Source of the DNA: an uncultured bacterium
GTDB taxonomy: Bacteria; Patescibacteriota; Minisyncoccia; Phycocordibacterales; UBA2100
Length of the DNA: 10,835 bases
Assembly: GCA_903881205.1 (NCBI GenBank)
Contig: CAIRSC010000039.1
Location: 1 to 10,835 of the forward strand
Direction of reading: 5' to 3'
The first letter of the stretch is position 1. Every line of letters starts with the position of its first letter. Under the pieces are notes generated by a model. That model searched no databases. It was not told where the DNA came from and saw nothing but the letters and a program-made list of their open reading frames with translations. Shown one piece after another: positions 5,967 to 10,835 of this stretch. The position numbers were made by a program, and so were the translations under genes.

Positions 5967-6302
5967 ATGGGAATGGAGAAGCTTTGGACGAAATCAAGAG
6001 TGGATCGTCTCTCGGATCCGCATATTCAGAGGGACCTGGACAAGGAATGGGACAGAGTAAAGGACTCGTTCGGCCGCCTCGGCGAGCAAACAAAAGAAAC
6101 ATGTACGGCGATCGTATACAATTCGCTTGTGCGACCGTTCGTGTCGATTAAACACGGAAAGAAAAGTGAATTTGCGCCTGCGAAACAAGTGATTGCTGGT
6201 TCATTTGACTCGACAGGAAAGACCGTGGCACTTGTGGGCCGTGTACTTATGTCGACGGGCCGAGCGGCAAAATACGGTATCCGCCGTTCATTCGTAATTT
6301 AA
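5967..6302 (+). CDS. Unknown basic 111-aa protein, first gene of cargo pair
   Basis: I do not recognise this gene. It encodes 111 residues from ATG 5967 (MGMEKLWTKSRVDRLSDPHI). The first half is charged and helical (IQRDLDKEWDRVKDSFGRL), the middle NSLVRPFVSIKHGKK, and the end RAAKYGIRRSFVI is basic. A weakly hydrophobic, glycine-containing stretch (KTVALVGRVLMSTGRA) is too short and polar for a confident membrane helix. One cysteine. The next gene starts 2 nt after its stop, so the two are co-transcribed. Further ATGs at 5958 and 5973 are in frame; 5967 is preferred from the -10 position. Confidence 0.6.
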   Translation: MGMEKLWTKSRVDRLSDPHIQRDLDKEWDRVKDSFGRLGEQTKETCTAIVYNSLVRPFVSIKHGKKSEFAPAKQVIAGSFDSTGKTVALVGRVLMSTGRAAKYGIRRSFVI

Positions 6303-6304
6303 AT

Positions 6305-6580
6305 ATGACAGACGATCATCTCACAGACATCGATCCGATCATCGTGGAGAAAATCAGCGAACAGGCTGATGTGTTTATTGATATTGACACACGCGTAAAC
6401 GAGGTTATTGGATGGGGAGAAGACGAGCTGAAATCAAAGGAAAAGGACCTGAAAGCATCTGGCGGCACACTACAGGATTTCAAAAACGCAGCGATGGCAA
6501 TAGAAACTGCTGTAGCAGATAAGCTTCGGCAGCTAGAAACAGAAGTAAAAGCACGTTATCCCAAAGACTCAAACGGCTAG
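6305..6580 (+). CDS. Unknown acidic coiled-coil-like 91-aa protein
   Basis: Not recognised. A 91-residue acidic protein (MTDDHLTDIDPIIVEKISEQ) with a predicted long helix over residues 40-85 (DELKSKEKDLKASGG, then AMAIETAVADKLRQLETEVKARY). No signal peptide, no cysteine, no tryptophan beyond one in GWGEDE. It begins 2 nt after the preceding stop, so a two-gene operon is clear and the products could interact. Its TAG overlaps the stop of the convergent ATP-grasp gene inside the palindrome CTAG (6577-6580), leaving no room for a terminator. Confidence 0.65.
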   Translation: MTDDHLTDIDPIIVEKISEQADVFIDIDTRVNEVIGWGEDELKSKEKDLKASGGTLQDFKNAAMAIETAVADKLRQLETEVKARYPKDSNG

Positions 6581-7486
6581 CTCTTGATAGCGTCAGAATA
6601 CTGATCGCAGGATTCCATCAAGTGCTGGCCAAGCGTCTTACCGACGTTTACTCCAGTGTACCGTCCGTAGACAGTAAATGGTCCTATGTTCACTTCACAG
6701 ATTACGCTCTTTCCAGCGGAGACAAGCAGGTCGACTCCAGCGTAAGACGCACCTATCGTGTTTTTAGCTGCAATCGCAATCTGTTTTTGGTAATCACTCA
6801 ATTCTATTTTTGTCGCCGTGCCTCCTCTAGATACATTTGATGTAATATTTTTCCGGTTGGTTCTTTTGACCGCTTCGACCACCTCATTGCCGATCATTTC
6901 CTGAGCGGTCGATCCGGTAAGGATCACATTGCACGTTGCCGGAAGTTTCAGTAACGATCACTCTTCTCCACGCTTTATCATAATAATCAAGAAAACCTCG
7001 GCCTGATCTTTGTATGAGTCGAACGCCCTCTCCTGCTCCGCGATCAGGCGGCTTTACGACATACCATTCGTTCTCTTTTACGGCTGCAAGTAACTCAGAA
7101 TGTGAGGTTGCGATAGTATCGTCCAAAACTGGTACCCCCTTCTCTCTCAGAAGACGCTTCGTAAAAATCTTATTGTGACCTATTGCGTGAGAGGCCATAG
7201 AGTTGACGAATGGAACATGTTTCTCCAGCAGGGCCAGATTCTTCTTATATATCTTGCTGTCCGAGAAGAAGTGCGAATCGTACTGTACGATGAACGCAAG
7301 ATTGTGCTTTGCACAGAATCTTTCTGCGTCATCGTCGGTTTGTAAATTCAGCTTCTGTAAATCAATCCTTAATACCCTGTATTTACCGCTCTTTCCGATA
7401 GTGGATATCAATTCATCCAAGAACATGCGGTCTGATTTGTCGGAACGATATAACCACTTAGGCATGTAAATGCCTATCGTTTTCAT
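6577..7486 (-). pseudogene. ATP-grasp ligase (RimK/D-Ala-D-Ala ligase-like), frameshifted
   Basis: ATP-grasp enzymes activate a carboxylate as acyl-phosphate and join it to an amine or thiol. The N-terminal frame (7486 down to 6884, 200 codons) has the preATP-grasp region, then NSMASHAIGHNKIFTKRLL (start of the grasp domain) and the ATP-binding strand WYVVKPPDRGAGEGVRLI. The C-terminal frame (6927 down to 6577) carries KNITSNVSRGGTA, AGVDLL and the metal-site CEVNIGPF. The two halves together span about 302 codons, a normal RimK-like length, but are in different frames, with the switch between roughly 6925 and 6960. It is a broken gene or a sequencing error. A -10 (TAAAAT, 7498-7493) lies six bases before the ATG. 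The substrate cannot be told. Confidence 0.8.
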
Positions 7487-7492
7487 CCGGAC

Positions 7493-7498
7493 ATTTTA
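7493..7498 (-). promoter_or_regulatory. -10 box of the ATP-grasp gene
   Basis: TAAAAT on the minus strand, six bases before ATG 7486; again predicts a leaderless message. The following bases include CTCA/TGAG inverted repeats (7500-7513), possibly an operator. Confidence 0.45.
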
Positions 7499-7548
7499 GC
7501 TCATTTTATTGAGATATTTCTTGAGAATTACGGCTGATCCAAAAAGGC

Positions 7549-7603
7549 TTGACTAGTCCGATATACGTGGTATCGTTGCACTTGCAAATCAATCTCGATT
7601 TGC
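7549..7603 (+). promoter_or_regulatory. Promoter and 5'-terminal leader hairpin of the 85-aa gene
   Basis: TTGACT (7549-7554), 16-bp spacer, TATCGT (7571-7576). The predicted start near 7583 coincides with a perfect 7-bp stem-loop GCAAATC/GATTTGC (7584-7590/7597-7603), which ends 9 nt before a Shine-Dalgarno GGAG (7613-7616). This is one of few genes in the window with a real leader, so post-transcriptional control or 5'-end protection is plausible. Confidence 0.5.
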
Positions 7604-7623
7604 TTGATCATTGGAGAAGCGAA

Positions 7624-7881
7624 ATGGACGATAATCGCAAGGGTGAAATCGCGTACGCGTTCCTCAAGCACCGTCTGAAAGAATCTGACGGCGGCATGAG
7701 TATTGGCAACAACTTACGACGTCAGATTGGAAACATCGCCAAGCAGACGGGCGTACCCTTCGAGGAAGCCCTCGAATTCGCGACCGGAATGGCCATGGAG
7801 ATTCTCGCCGAAGTCAGCGATCCGAAGAAGCCGGCAACCCCGGACGAACTCGAAGGTCATTGGGGCCACGGCGGCCACTAA
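7624..7881 (+). CDS. Unknown 85-aa protein with His-rich C-terminus
   Basis: Not recognised. Start ATG 7624 is supported by GGAG 7 nt upstream; an upstream open frame exists but lacks a likely start. The 85 residues are helical and charged (MDDNRKGEIAYAFLKHRLKE, then LRRQIGNIAKQTGVPFEEAL and ATGMAMEILAEV), followed by a proline-rich segment (DPKKPATPDELE) and the tail GHWGHGGH, which could bind metal. No signal peptide or cysteine. It is a monocistronic unit: own promoter, structured leader, and a strong terminator 112 nt after the stop. The 3' untranslated stretch (7882-7992) contains two weak stems but no gene. Confidence 0.65.
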   Translation: MDDNRKGEIAYAFLKHRLKESDGGMSIGNNLRRQIGNIAKQTGVPFEEALEFATGMAMEILAEVSDPKKPATPDELEGHWGHGGH

Positions 7882-7992
7882 CGAACGTCTGAGCGACAGG
7901 GTGAGCTACCCATGCTCCTAAAGGGGTAAATTCGGTGCCCGTCTTTACGGACACGTCGAAGGATAAGAACCCAGCCCCTCGCTCTCGTTCAC

Positions 7993-8027
7993 AGAGCCTC
8001 AGCGCAAATGCTGAGGCTCTTTTCTTT
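7993..8027 (+). terminator. Intrinsic terminator of the 85-aa gene
   Basis: An 11-bp perfect stem AGAGCCTCAGC/GCTGAGGCTCT (7993-8003/8010-8020) with a six-base loop, followed by TTTCTTT. It also argues against an upstream start for the next gene, whose open frame extends through it. Confidence 0.88.
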
Positions 8028-8030
8028 AGC

Positions 8031-8036
8031 TATACT
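8031..8036 (+). promoter_or_regulatory. -10-like box before the NlpC-like gene
   Basis: TATACT one base before direct repeat A, with no good -35. Transcription would start near 8043, giving a 30-nt leader made largely of the repeat. A -10-like TAAAAT (8579-8584) stands in the same position before repeat B. Confidence 0.4.
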
Positions 8037-8037
8037 G

Positions 8038-8064
8038 GTTCCAACGTCGTACCATACGGCCCGC
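8038..8064 (+). repeat. Direct repeat copy A (27 bp)
   Basis: Begins GTTCCAACGTCGTACC and ends ATACGGCCCGC. It matches 8586-8612 at 26 of 27 positions (C/T difference at 8048). The two copies flank the NlpC-like gene. Confidence 0.85.
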
Positions 8065-8072
8065 AACAAAAC

Positions 8073-8549
8073 ATGCTGAACAATTTCACATACGTATTTA
8101 ATGAAGGTCCTTTTGAGACTATCGAAGAACTTACAGCTAGTTGGAATATCGGTAATTGTCGCAGGGCGCTGCAAGCGTATCTTTACTATGAGCGAGAAAT
8201 TTTCCTCACGCCAGAAGAAGTTCTTCAGCCCAATGGGTATCTGCGAACGGGCGAATTCATCTTTAAATCTAAAGAAGAAATAGATTGGAATCGATTAGAA
8301 CCTGGCGATATCATTTACGCAGAAATCATTTGTAATAAGCGAGGTGAAATTGTTGATAGGAGTCTGGCAGCTTTTGGTACCGCTGACGAATATTTCATAG
8401 CACTTCATACTGCGATATATACGGGCAAGATGAACGAGGAAATCTATCATGCTACCGCAATAGACGGGATAAGCTGTCTGTGGTCACTCGAGAAATTCAA
8501 CTCATTCTATAAGCCAGTCGCAGTCAAAAGAATTGTACAATCTACATAG
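8073..8549 (+). CDS. NlpC/P60-like small cysteine hydrolase domain protein
   Basis: 158 residues from ATG 8073. The layout fits a minimal NlpC/P60-type papain-like fold: NIGNCRRALQAYLYY with candidate nucleophile Cys29 at the start of a helix, LEPGDIIYAE (75-84) like the LxPGDLVFF strand of that family, and LHTAIYTGK (111-119) with candidate His112, followed by YHAT (125-128). NlpC/P60 enzymes cut peptidoglycan stem peptides or related amides. There is no signal peptide, so it would act in the cytosol, possibly as a toxin-like, amidase or transferase variant; catalysis is unproven. The frame stays open upstream to 7935, but that would read through the strong terminator, so ATG 8073 is chosen. 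No Shine-Dalgarno. Flanking 27-bp repeats suggest it moved or duplicated as a cassette. Confidence 0.55.
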   Translation: MLNNFTYVFNEGPFETIEELTASWNIGNCRRALQAYLYYEREIFLTPEEVLQPNGYLRTGEFIFKSKEEIDWNRLEPGDIIYAEIICNKRGEIVDRSLAAFGTADEYFIALHTAIYTGKMNEEIYHATAIDGISCLWSLEKFNSFYKPVAVKRIVQST

Positions 8550-8585
8550 AATAAAGGTTATTATTCAAGGCTTGAGCTTAAAATA

Positions 8586-8612
8586 GTTCCAACGTTGTAC
8601 CATACGGCCCGC
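8586..8612 (+). repeat. Direct repeat copy B (27 bp)
   Basis: 26/27 identical to 8038-8064, 548 bp downstream. Like copy A it begins one base after a -10-like hexamer. Confidence 0.85.
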
Positions 8613-8634
8613 CAGATTTGAACGCAGTGAAAAT

Positions 8635-8682
8635 ACTGCGGGCCCAAGCGGGTGCCGGTGGTACGCGCGGCAAGGATTCGAA
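8635..8682 (-). repeat. Split inverted copy of the tRNA-Trp 3' end
   Basis: ACTGCGGGCCCA (8635-8646) is the exact reverse complement of 2146-2157, and CAAGGATTCGAA (8671-8682) of 2134-2145. These two targets are contiguous in the tRNA, so together they make a 24-nt inverted copy interrupted at its centre by 24 bp (8647-8670). Confidence 0.75.
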
Positions 8683-8683
8683 A

Positions 8684-8725
8684 GATTTTGCGTAGGTGCC
8701 CGCCAGTAGGTGGGCTCGCAAAATC
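8684..8725. repeat. Long interrupted hairpin near attR
   Basis: GATTTTGCG (8684-8692) pairs with CGCAAAATC (8717-8725), and inside it GCCCGCC (8698-8704) with GGTGGGC (8709-8715) around AGTA. There are 16 base pairs with a 5/1 asymmetric bulge. No T-run follows, so it is not a normal terminator. Confidence 0.75.
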
Positions 8726-8775
8726 AGGACCGAGAAATTTCTGTCTGCGACGGCGGGCAGAGATGCTCTTGGCCT

Positions 8776-8794
8776 AATCCTTGTGGGCCCGCAG
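8776..8794 (+). repeat. attR core: 19-bp direct repeat
   Basis: AATCCTTGTGGGCCCGCAG, identical to the tRNA-Trp 3' end at 2138-2156, with no tRNA body attached. It marks the right border of the element. Confidence 0.9.
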
Positions 8795-8804
8795 CAGATC
8801 GAAG

Positions 8805-8813
8805 TGGTACTAT
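8805..8813 (+). promoter_or_regulatory. Extended -10 promoter of the Tat-signal gene
   Basis: TG (8805-8806), one base, TACTAT (8808-8813), seven bases before ATG 8821. It lies just outside attR, so it belongs to the host and survives excision. Confidence 0.5.
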
Positions 8814-8820
8814 TTGTGAC

Positions 8821-9183
8821 ATGGGAATAGAGAATAGCGACGTATCGCGCAGGCAGTTTTTGAAGGATCTGTCTGCGGGTGTCGTAGCAGTCGGGCTCGG
8901 GGTTGATGCTGCAGCGGCAGAAGAGAGTATCCAAAAGATAATTGAAGTTCGGAAGTTAGACAACAATGAAAACATGGAGCGACCGCCGCGTTTCAAGACG
9001 GTAAGAGATGAGATATTGCAAGTGCATGAAGACGGATCAAAAACACAGCGCGTCTTGGAATGTAACGGGATTCATCATAGGATTTGCGTCGATAGAATCA
9101 TGTACGATGAAGTGGGCGATATAATAGGAGACGAAGAGCTATCAAGAGGCGAGCTCACGCCCTGCGACGGAAATCATGCCTAA
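8821..9183 (+). CDS. Small secreted protein with twin-arginine (Tat) signal, unknown function
   Basis: 120 residues. The N-terminus MGIENSDVSRRQFLKDLSAG carries a textbook Tat motif (S-R-R-x-F-L-K), then a mild hydrophobic core (VVAVGLGV) and an AAAAEE cleavage region near residue 40. Tat exports folded proteins. The mature part is about 80 residues, acidic, with three cysteines (in LECNG, RICVD and TPCDG), and several His; it could bind a metal or a cofactor, but I recognise no family. Start ATG 8821 is fixed by the -10 seven bases upstream. No Tat translocase gene is in the window. The next gene begins 20 nt after the stop. Confidence 0.7.
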   Translation: MGIENSDVSRRQFLKDLSAGVVAVGLGVDAAAAEESIQKIIEVRKLDNNENMERPPRFKTVRDEILQVHEDGSKTQRVLECNGIHHRICVDRIMYDEVGDIIGDEELSRGELTPCDGNHA

Positions 9184-9203
9184 GGTAGAATGAATATATA
9201 AAT

Positions 9204-10772
9204 ATGTTCACACCATCACGTATGAAAAATCTTTCACGGATCACAGGGGGAGTGCTGAGTGTTCTGTTTCTGGTGACCCCGGCTGCCTTCGCTGAGGCGT
9301 CGTCACTTTCCATTATTTCTCTTTCTCCCGGAAGTACCGTGGCGGCAAAGGACGGACTGTCATTTAAGATATCGCCGTCGGGATTTGAAGCGTTGTCATA
9401 TCAACTGACTGACTCATTTCCGGGATCCTCGGTCTCTCAGAGTAATATTGCCGGTGCCGGGAATTTCTACTGGGTACCGAGTGCGAGCGATGTGGGCACT
9501 CACGTGCTCACGATCACTGCTTCGAATTCATCAGGGGATACGGCGTACATTACTCAATCGATAACGGTAGCCCCAGCGGCCTCACTTTCAATATCATCTC
9601 TCTCGCCGGGAGCGGCCATAATGCCCGGCACAAGATTCTCTTTCACGGTTTCCGCCTCTGGGCTCACCAATCCGTCCTACTCTGTTGGTGATTCTTTTGG
9701 CGGATCGAGCGTTGCCAACGTTGTCATCGGCGCCGCGGGGAATTTTTCTTGGACACCTGATCTCGGGCAGTCCGGCGATCACGTCATCACAGTTTACGCG
9801 CGCGATGCTTCCGGGCACAGCGCGTCTATCACTCAAACAGTACGCGTCGGTATCGGACCAAGTCTTACGATCGCGCTGCTCTCACCGGGGGCGAGTGTCG
9901 CACTTGGCACAACGACCACTTTCACCGTCATCCCGACGAATTACGCACCGACAGCGTACAGTGTAAGCGACAACTTCACCGGCTCATCCGTATCGAATAG
10001 CAACATCACTACATCCGGCCTCTTTTCATGGTTTCCGCAGGGGAGTGATGCTGGCGTCCACGTGCTCACGATCAAGGGGACGGTAGGAGCATTCGGGGAT
10101 AGCACGACAACGACACAGACGATAACTGTGGTGGGGGCGGGAGGAGCGACGCAGTCTACGCTCGCGGCGACTTCAAGCGTTGCATCGGGCACGTCTCTGT
10201 CAGTACTACAAGCACAACTTGCCGCATTATTGGCGCAGACCAAGGCACAGTCGAATACGACTAGCACGGCATCTGTGGCTCCCGCTTTCACCTCCAATCT
10301 GCATTCCGGGATGCAGAGCGACGACGTATCACGACTACAGACATTGCTTCTCCAGCAGGGATTCTTTTCGGGCACTCCAAGTGGATACTACGGTCCCCAG
10401 ACCACCACTGCGGTGAAGAAGTTCCAAAAGGCACATGGGCTCGATCAGTTGGGCACGGTTGGGCCGGGTACGCGGGCAGCGCTCAATGCGCTTTCATCCG
10501 GTTCGCAGACCGCGGTAAGCTCGACCGTTTCTGTGGCGACGAGCGATGGCTACATATTTAAAAATTTTATGGGACTCGGAGAAGACAGTACCGACGGTCC
10601 CGACGTGATGGAACTGCAAAAGCGATTAGCAACATTGGGCTTTTTCTCCGGTGTTCCGACCGGTACTTTCGGGCCTGCGACGGAGGCATCCGTGAAAAAG
10701 TTCCAGAAAGCACATGGACTATCCGCAGTAGGCTACGTAGGCTCCGAGACCCGCGCTGCTCTCAATAAATAG
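9204..10772 (+). CDS. Secreted Ig-like repeat protein with two peptidoglycan-binding domains
   Basis: 522 residues, cell-envelope protein. A signal peptide (KNLSRITGGVLSVLFLVTPAAFA) ends near residue 31. Three Ig/cadherin-like repeats begin SLSIISLSPGS (34), SLSISSLSPGA (127) and SLTIALLSPGA (220), an exact 93-residue period, each with a Y(S/Q)(V/L)xD(S/N)F strand and a GxFxWxP strand. A Ser/Thr/Ala-rich linker (313-365) follows. Two PG_binding_1 domains come last (about 366-428 and 457-520), each with the FFSG-P-G-(Y/F)GP and KKFQKAHGL signatures and ending TRAALN. It probably anchors to the wall and presents the Ig repeats. ATG 9204 or ATG 9222 (MKNLS, a more usual signal start) are both possible; TAGAAT (9186-9191) fits either. 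Confidence 0.88.
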   Translation: MFTPSRMKNLSRITGGVLSVLFLVTPAAFAEASSLSIISLSPGSTVAAKDGLSFKISPSGFEALSYQLTDSFPGSSVSQSNIAGAGNFYWVPSASDVGTHVLTITASNSSGDTAYITQSITVAPAASLSISSLSPGAAIMPGTRFSFTVSASGLTNPSYSVGDSFGGSSVANVVIGAAGNFSWTPDLGQSGDHVITVYARDASGHSASITQTVRVGIGPSLTIALLSPGASVALGTTTTFTVIPTNYAPTAYSVSDNFTGSSVSNSNITTSGLFSWFPQGSDAGVHVLTIKGTVGAFGDSTTTTQTITVVGAGGATQSTLAATSSVASGTSLSVLQAQLAALLAQTKAQSNTTSTASVAPAFTSNLHSGMQSDDVSRLQTLLLQQGFFSGTPSGYYGPQTTTAVKKFQKAHGLDQLGTVGPGTRAALNALSSGSQTAVSSTVSVATSDGYIFKNFMGLGEDSTDGPDVMELQKRLATLGFFSGVPTGTFGPATEASVKKFQKAHGLSAVGYVGSETRAALNK

Positions 10773-10787
10773 ACAAGGATGGTTCTT

Positions 10788-10801
10788 GGGGATTTTTCCC
10801 C
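10788..10801 (+). terminator. Possible weak terminator after the Ig/PG-binding gene
   Basis: GGGGA (10788-10792) and TCCCC (10797-10801) form a 5-bp stem 15 nt after the stop, followed by TTCTC. The stem is short and the T-tract poor; listed with low confidence. Confidence 0.3.
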
Positions 10802-10835
10802 TTCTCGAGGCATCGGGCCTCACCCGCGTGCTAGC

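Larger units (their letters stand above)
8579..8775 (+). other. Structured non-coding right end of the element (candidate RNA or recombination region)
   Basis: This gene-free stretch is GC-rich and unusually rich in inverted repeats. It starts with a -10-like TAAAAT (8579-8584) and direct repeat B. GTACCA (8597-8602) can pair with TGGTAC (8659-8664), enclosing GGCCC/GGGCC (8606-8610/8640-8644) stacked on GCAGT/ACTGC (8624-8628/8635-8639, loop of 6). A second module is the 8684-8725 hairpin. The nesting suggests a folded RNA or a DNA structure read by Rep or the recombinase. Frames across it are interrupted or low quality and I call no gene. Confidence 0.5.
2138..8794. mobile_element. Integrated element in tRNA-Trp with serine recombinase and phage-type Rep
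   Basis: The element is delimited by the 19-bp repeats; one unit is 6,638 bp. It encodes a large serine recombinase at the tRNA-proximal end, a filamentous-phage-type replication initiator, a winged-helix protein, several unknown cargo genes, a broken ATP-grasp ligase and an NlpC/P60-like protein. No conjugation, capsid or morphogenesis gene is recognisable. I infer an integrative plasmid or satellite-like rolling-circle element. Joining 2137 to the right-hand repeat reconstructs an intact tRNA-Trp with the Tat-signal gene starting 26 nt past the core. Excision capability is not shown, and one cargo gene is frameshifted. Confidence 0.85.

Noticed and set aside
6305..6580. Graspetide precursor for the neighbouring ATP-grasp ligase
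   Set aside because: The acidic protein lacks repeated Thr/Ser-Asp/Glu core motifs and a leader-core layout, and lies convergent to a frameshifted ligase.
7935..8072. Upstream extension of the NlpC-like gene
   Set aside because: It would be translated through an 11-bp terminator stem with T-tract and across the direct repeat; ATG 8073 is better.
8586..8690. A tRNA or tmRNA gene on either strand at the element's right end
   Set aside because: Only T-arm and acceptor 3' fragments match; no anticodon arm or complete acceptor stem can be built.
8038..8725. Integron attC sites or CRISPR repeats
   Set aside because: Only two copies of the 27-bp repeat, no regular spacers, no RYYYAAC/GTTRRRY pair in hairpin arrangement, no integron integrase or cas gene.
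2138..8794. Element as a complete filamentous (inovirus-like) prophage
   Set aside because: Only the replication initiator is phage-like; no Zot-type ATPase, coat protein with signal and single helix, or adsorption protein is visible.
9594..10375. Minus-strand frames opposite the Ig/PG-binding gene
   Set aside because: Shadows caused by the base composition of the sense gene, which has complete domain evidence.

Overview
The window looks like a chromosomal segment of a Candidate Phyla Radiation (Patescibacteria, Parcubacteria-like) bacterium. Pointers are a two-helix VirB2/TrbC-type pilin, a lone small GIY-YIG protein, tRNAs without encoded CCA, a cysteine-free bL33, a secreted Ig-repeat protein ending in two peptidoglycan-binding domains, very short intergenic gaps, and many genes whose -10 box sits only 6-7 nt before the ATG (predicted leaderless mRNAs). 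TGA is used as a stop, so this is not a TGA-recoding lineage. Taxonomy is inference; no marker search was possible.

Layout. 1-2137 is host backbone: the 3' end of a ClpB/ClpC AAA+ disaggregase gene, tRNA-Tyr(GTA) with a strong palindromic terminator, a pilin-like gene, a GIY-YIG gene, a 51-codon rpmG (bL33), and tRNA-Trp(CCA). 8795-10835 is again backbone: a small protein with a textbook Tat signal and a 522-residue secreted protein with three exact-period Ig-like repeats and two peptidoglycan-binding domains.

2138-8794 is an integrated mobile element of about 6.64 kb. Its ends are defined by a perfect 19-bp direct repeat, AATCCTTGTGGGCCCGCAG: one copy is the 3' end of tRNA-Trp (2138-2156), the other lies at 8776-8794. 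The left half is a minus-strand block: winged-helix protein, small 74-aa ORF, a replication initiator resembling the filamentous-phage gene II (CRI/Phage_X) family, and a large serine recombinase that overlaps the initiator stop by ATGA. Two strong stem-loops just upstream of the initiator gene (4670-4736) are candidate origin or operator sites. The right half carries cargo: two unknown small genes, a frameshifted ATP-grasp ligase, an 85-aa unknown with a 5'-terminal stem-loop leader, an NlpC/P60-like small protein flanked by 27-bp direct repeats, and a 200-bp non-coding, highly structured end containing a split inverted copy of the tRNA-Trp 3' end.

How it may work (inference): the recombinase inserts a circular, rolling-circle-replicating element into the tRNA-Trp 3' end, restoring the tRNA. 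Integration also changes the recombinase itself: its last 14 codons are antisense tRNA-Trp sequence, whereas in the reconstructed circle a TAG stop follows the core immediately.
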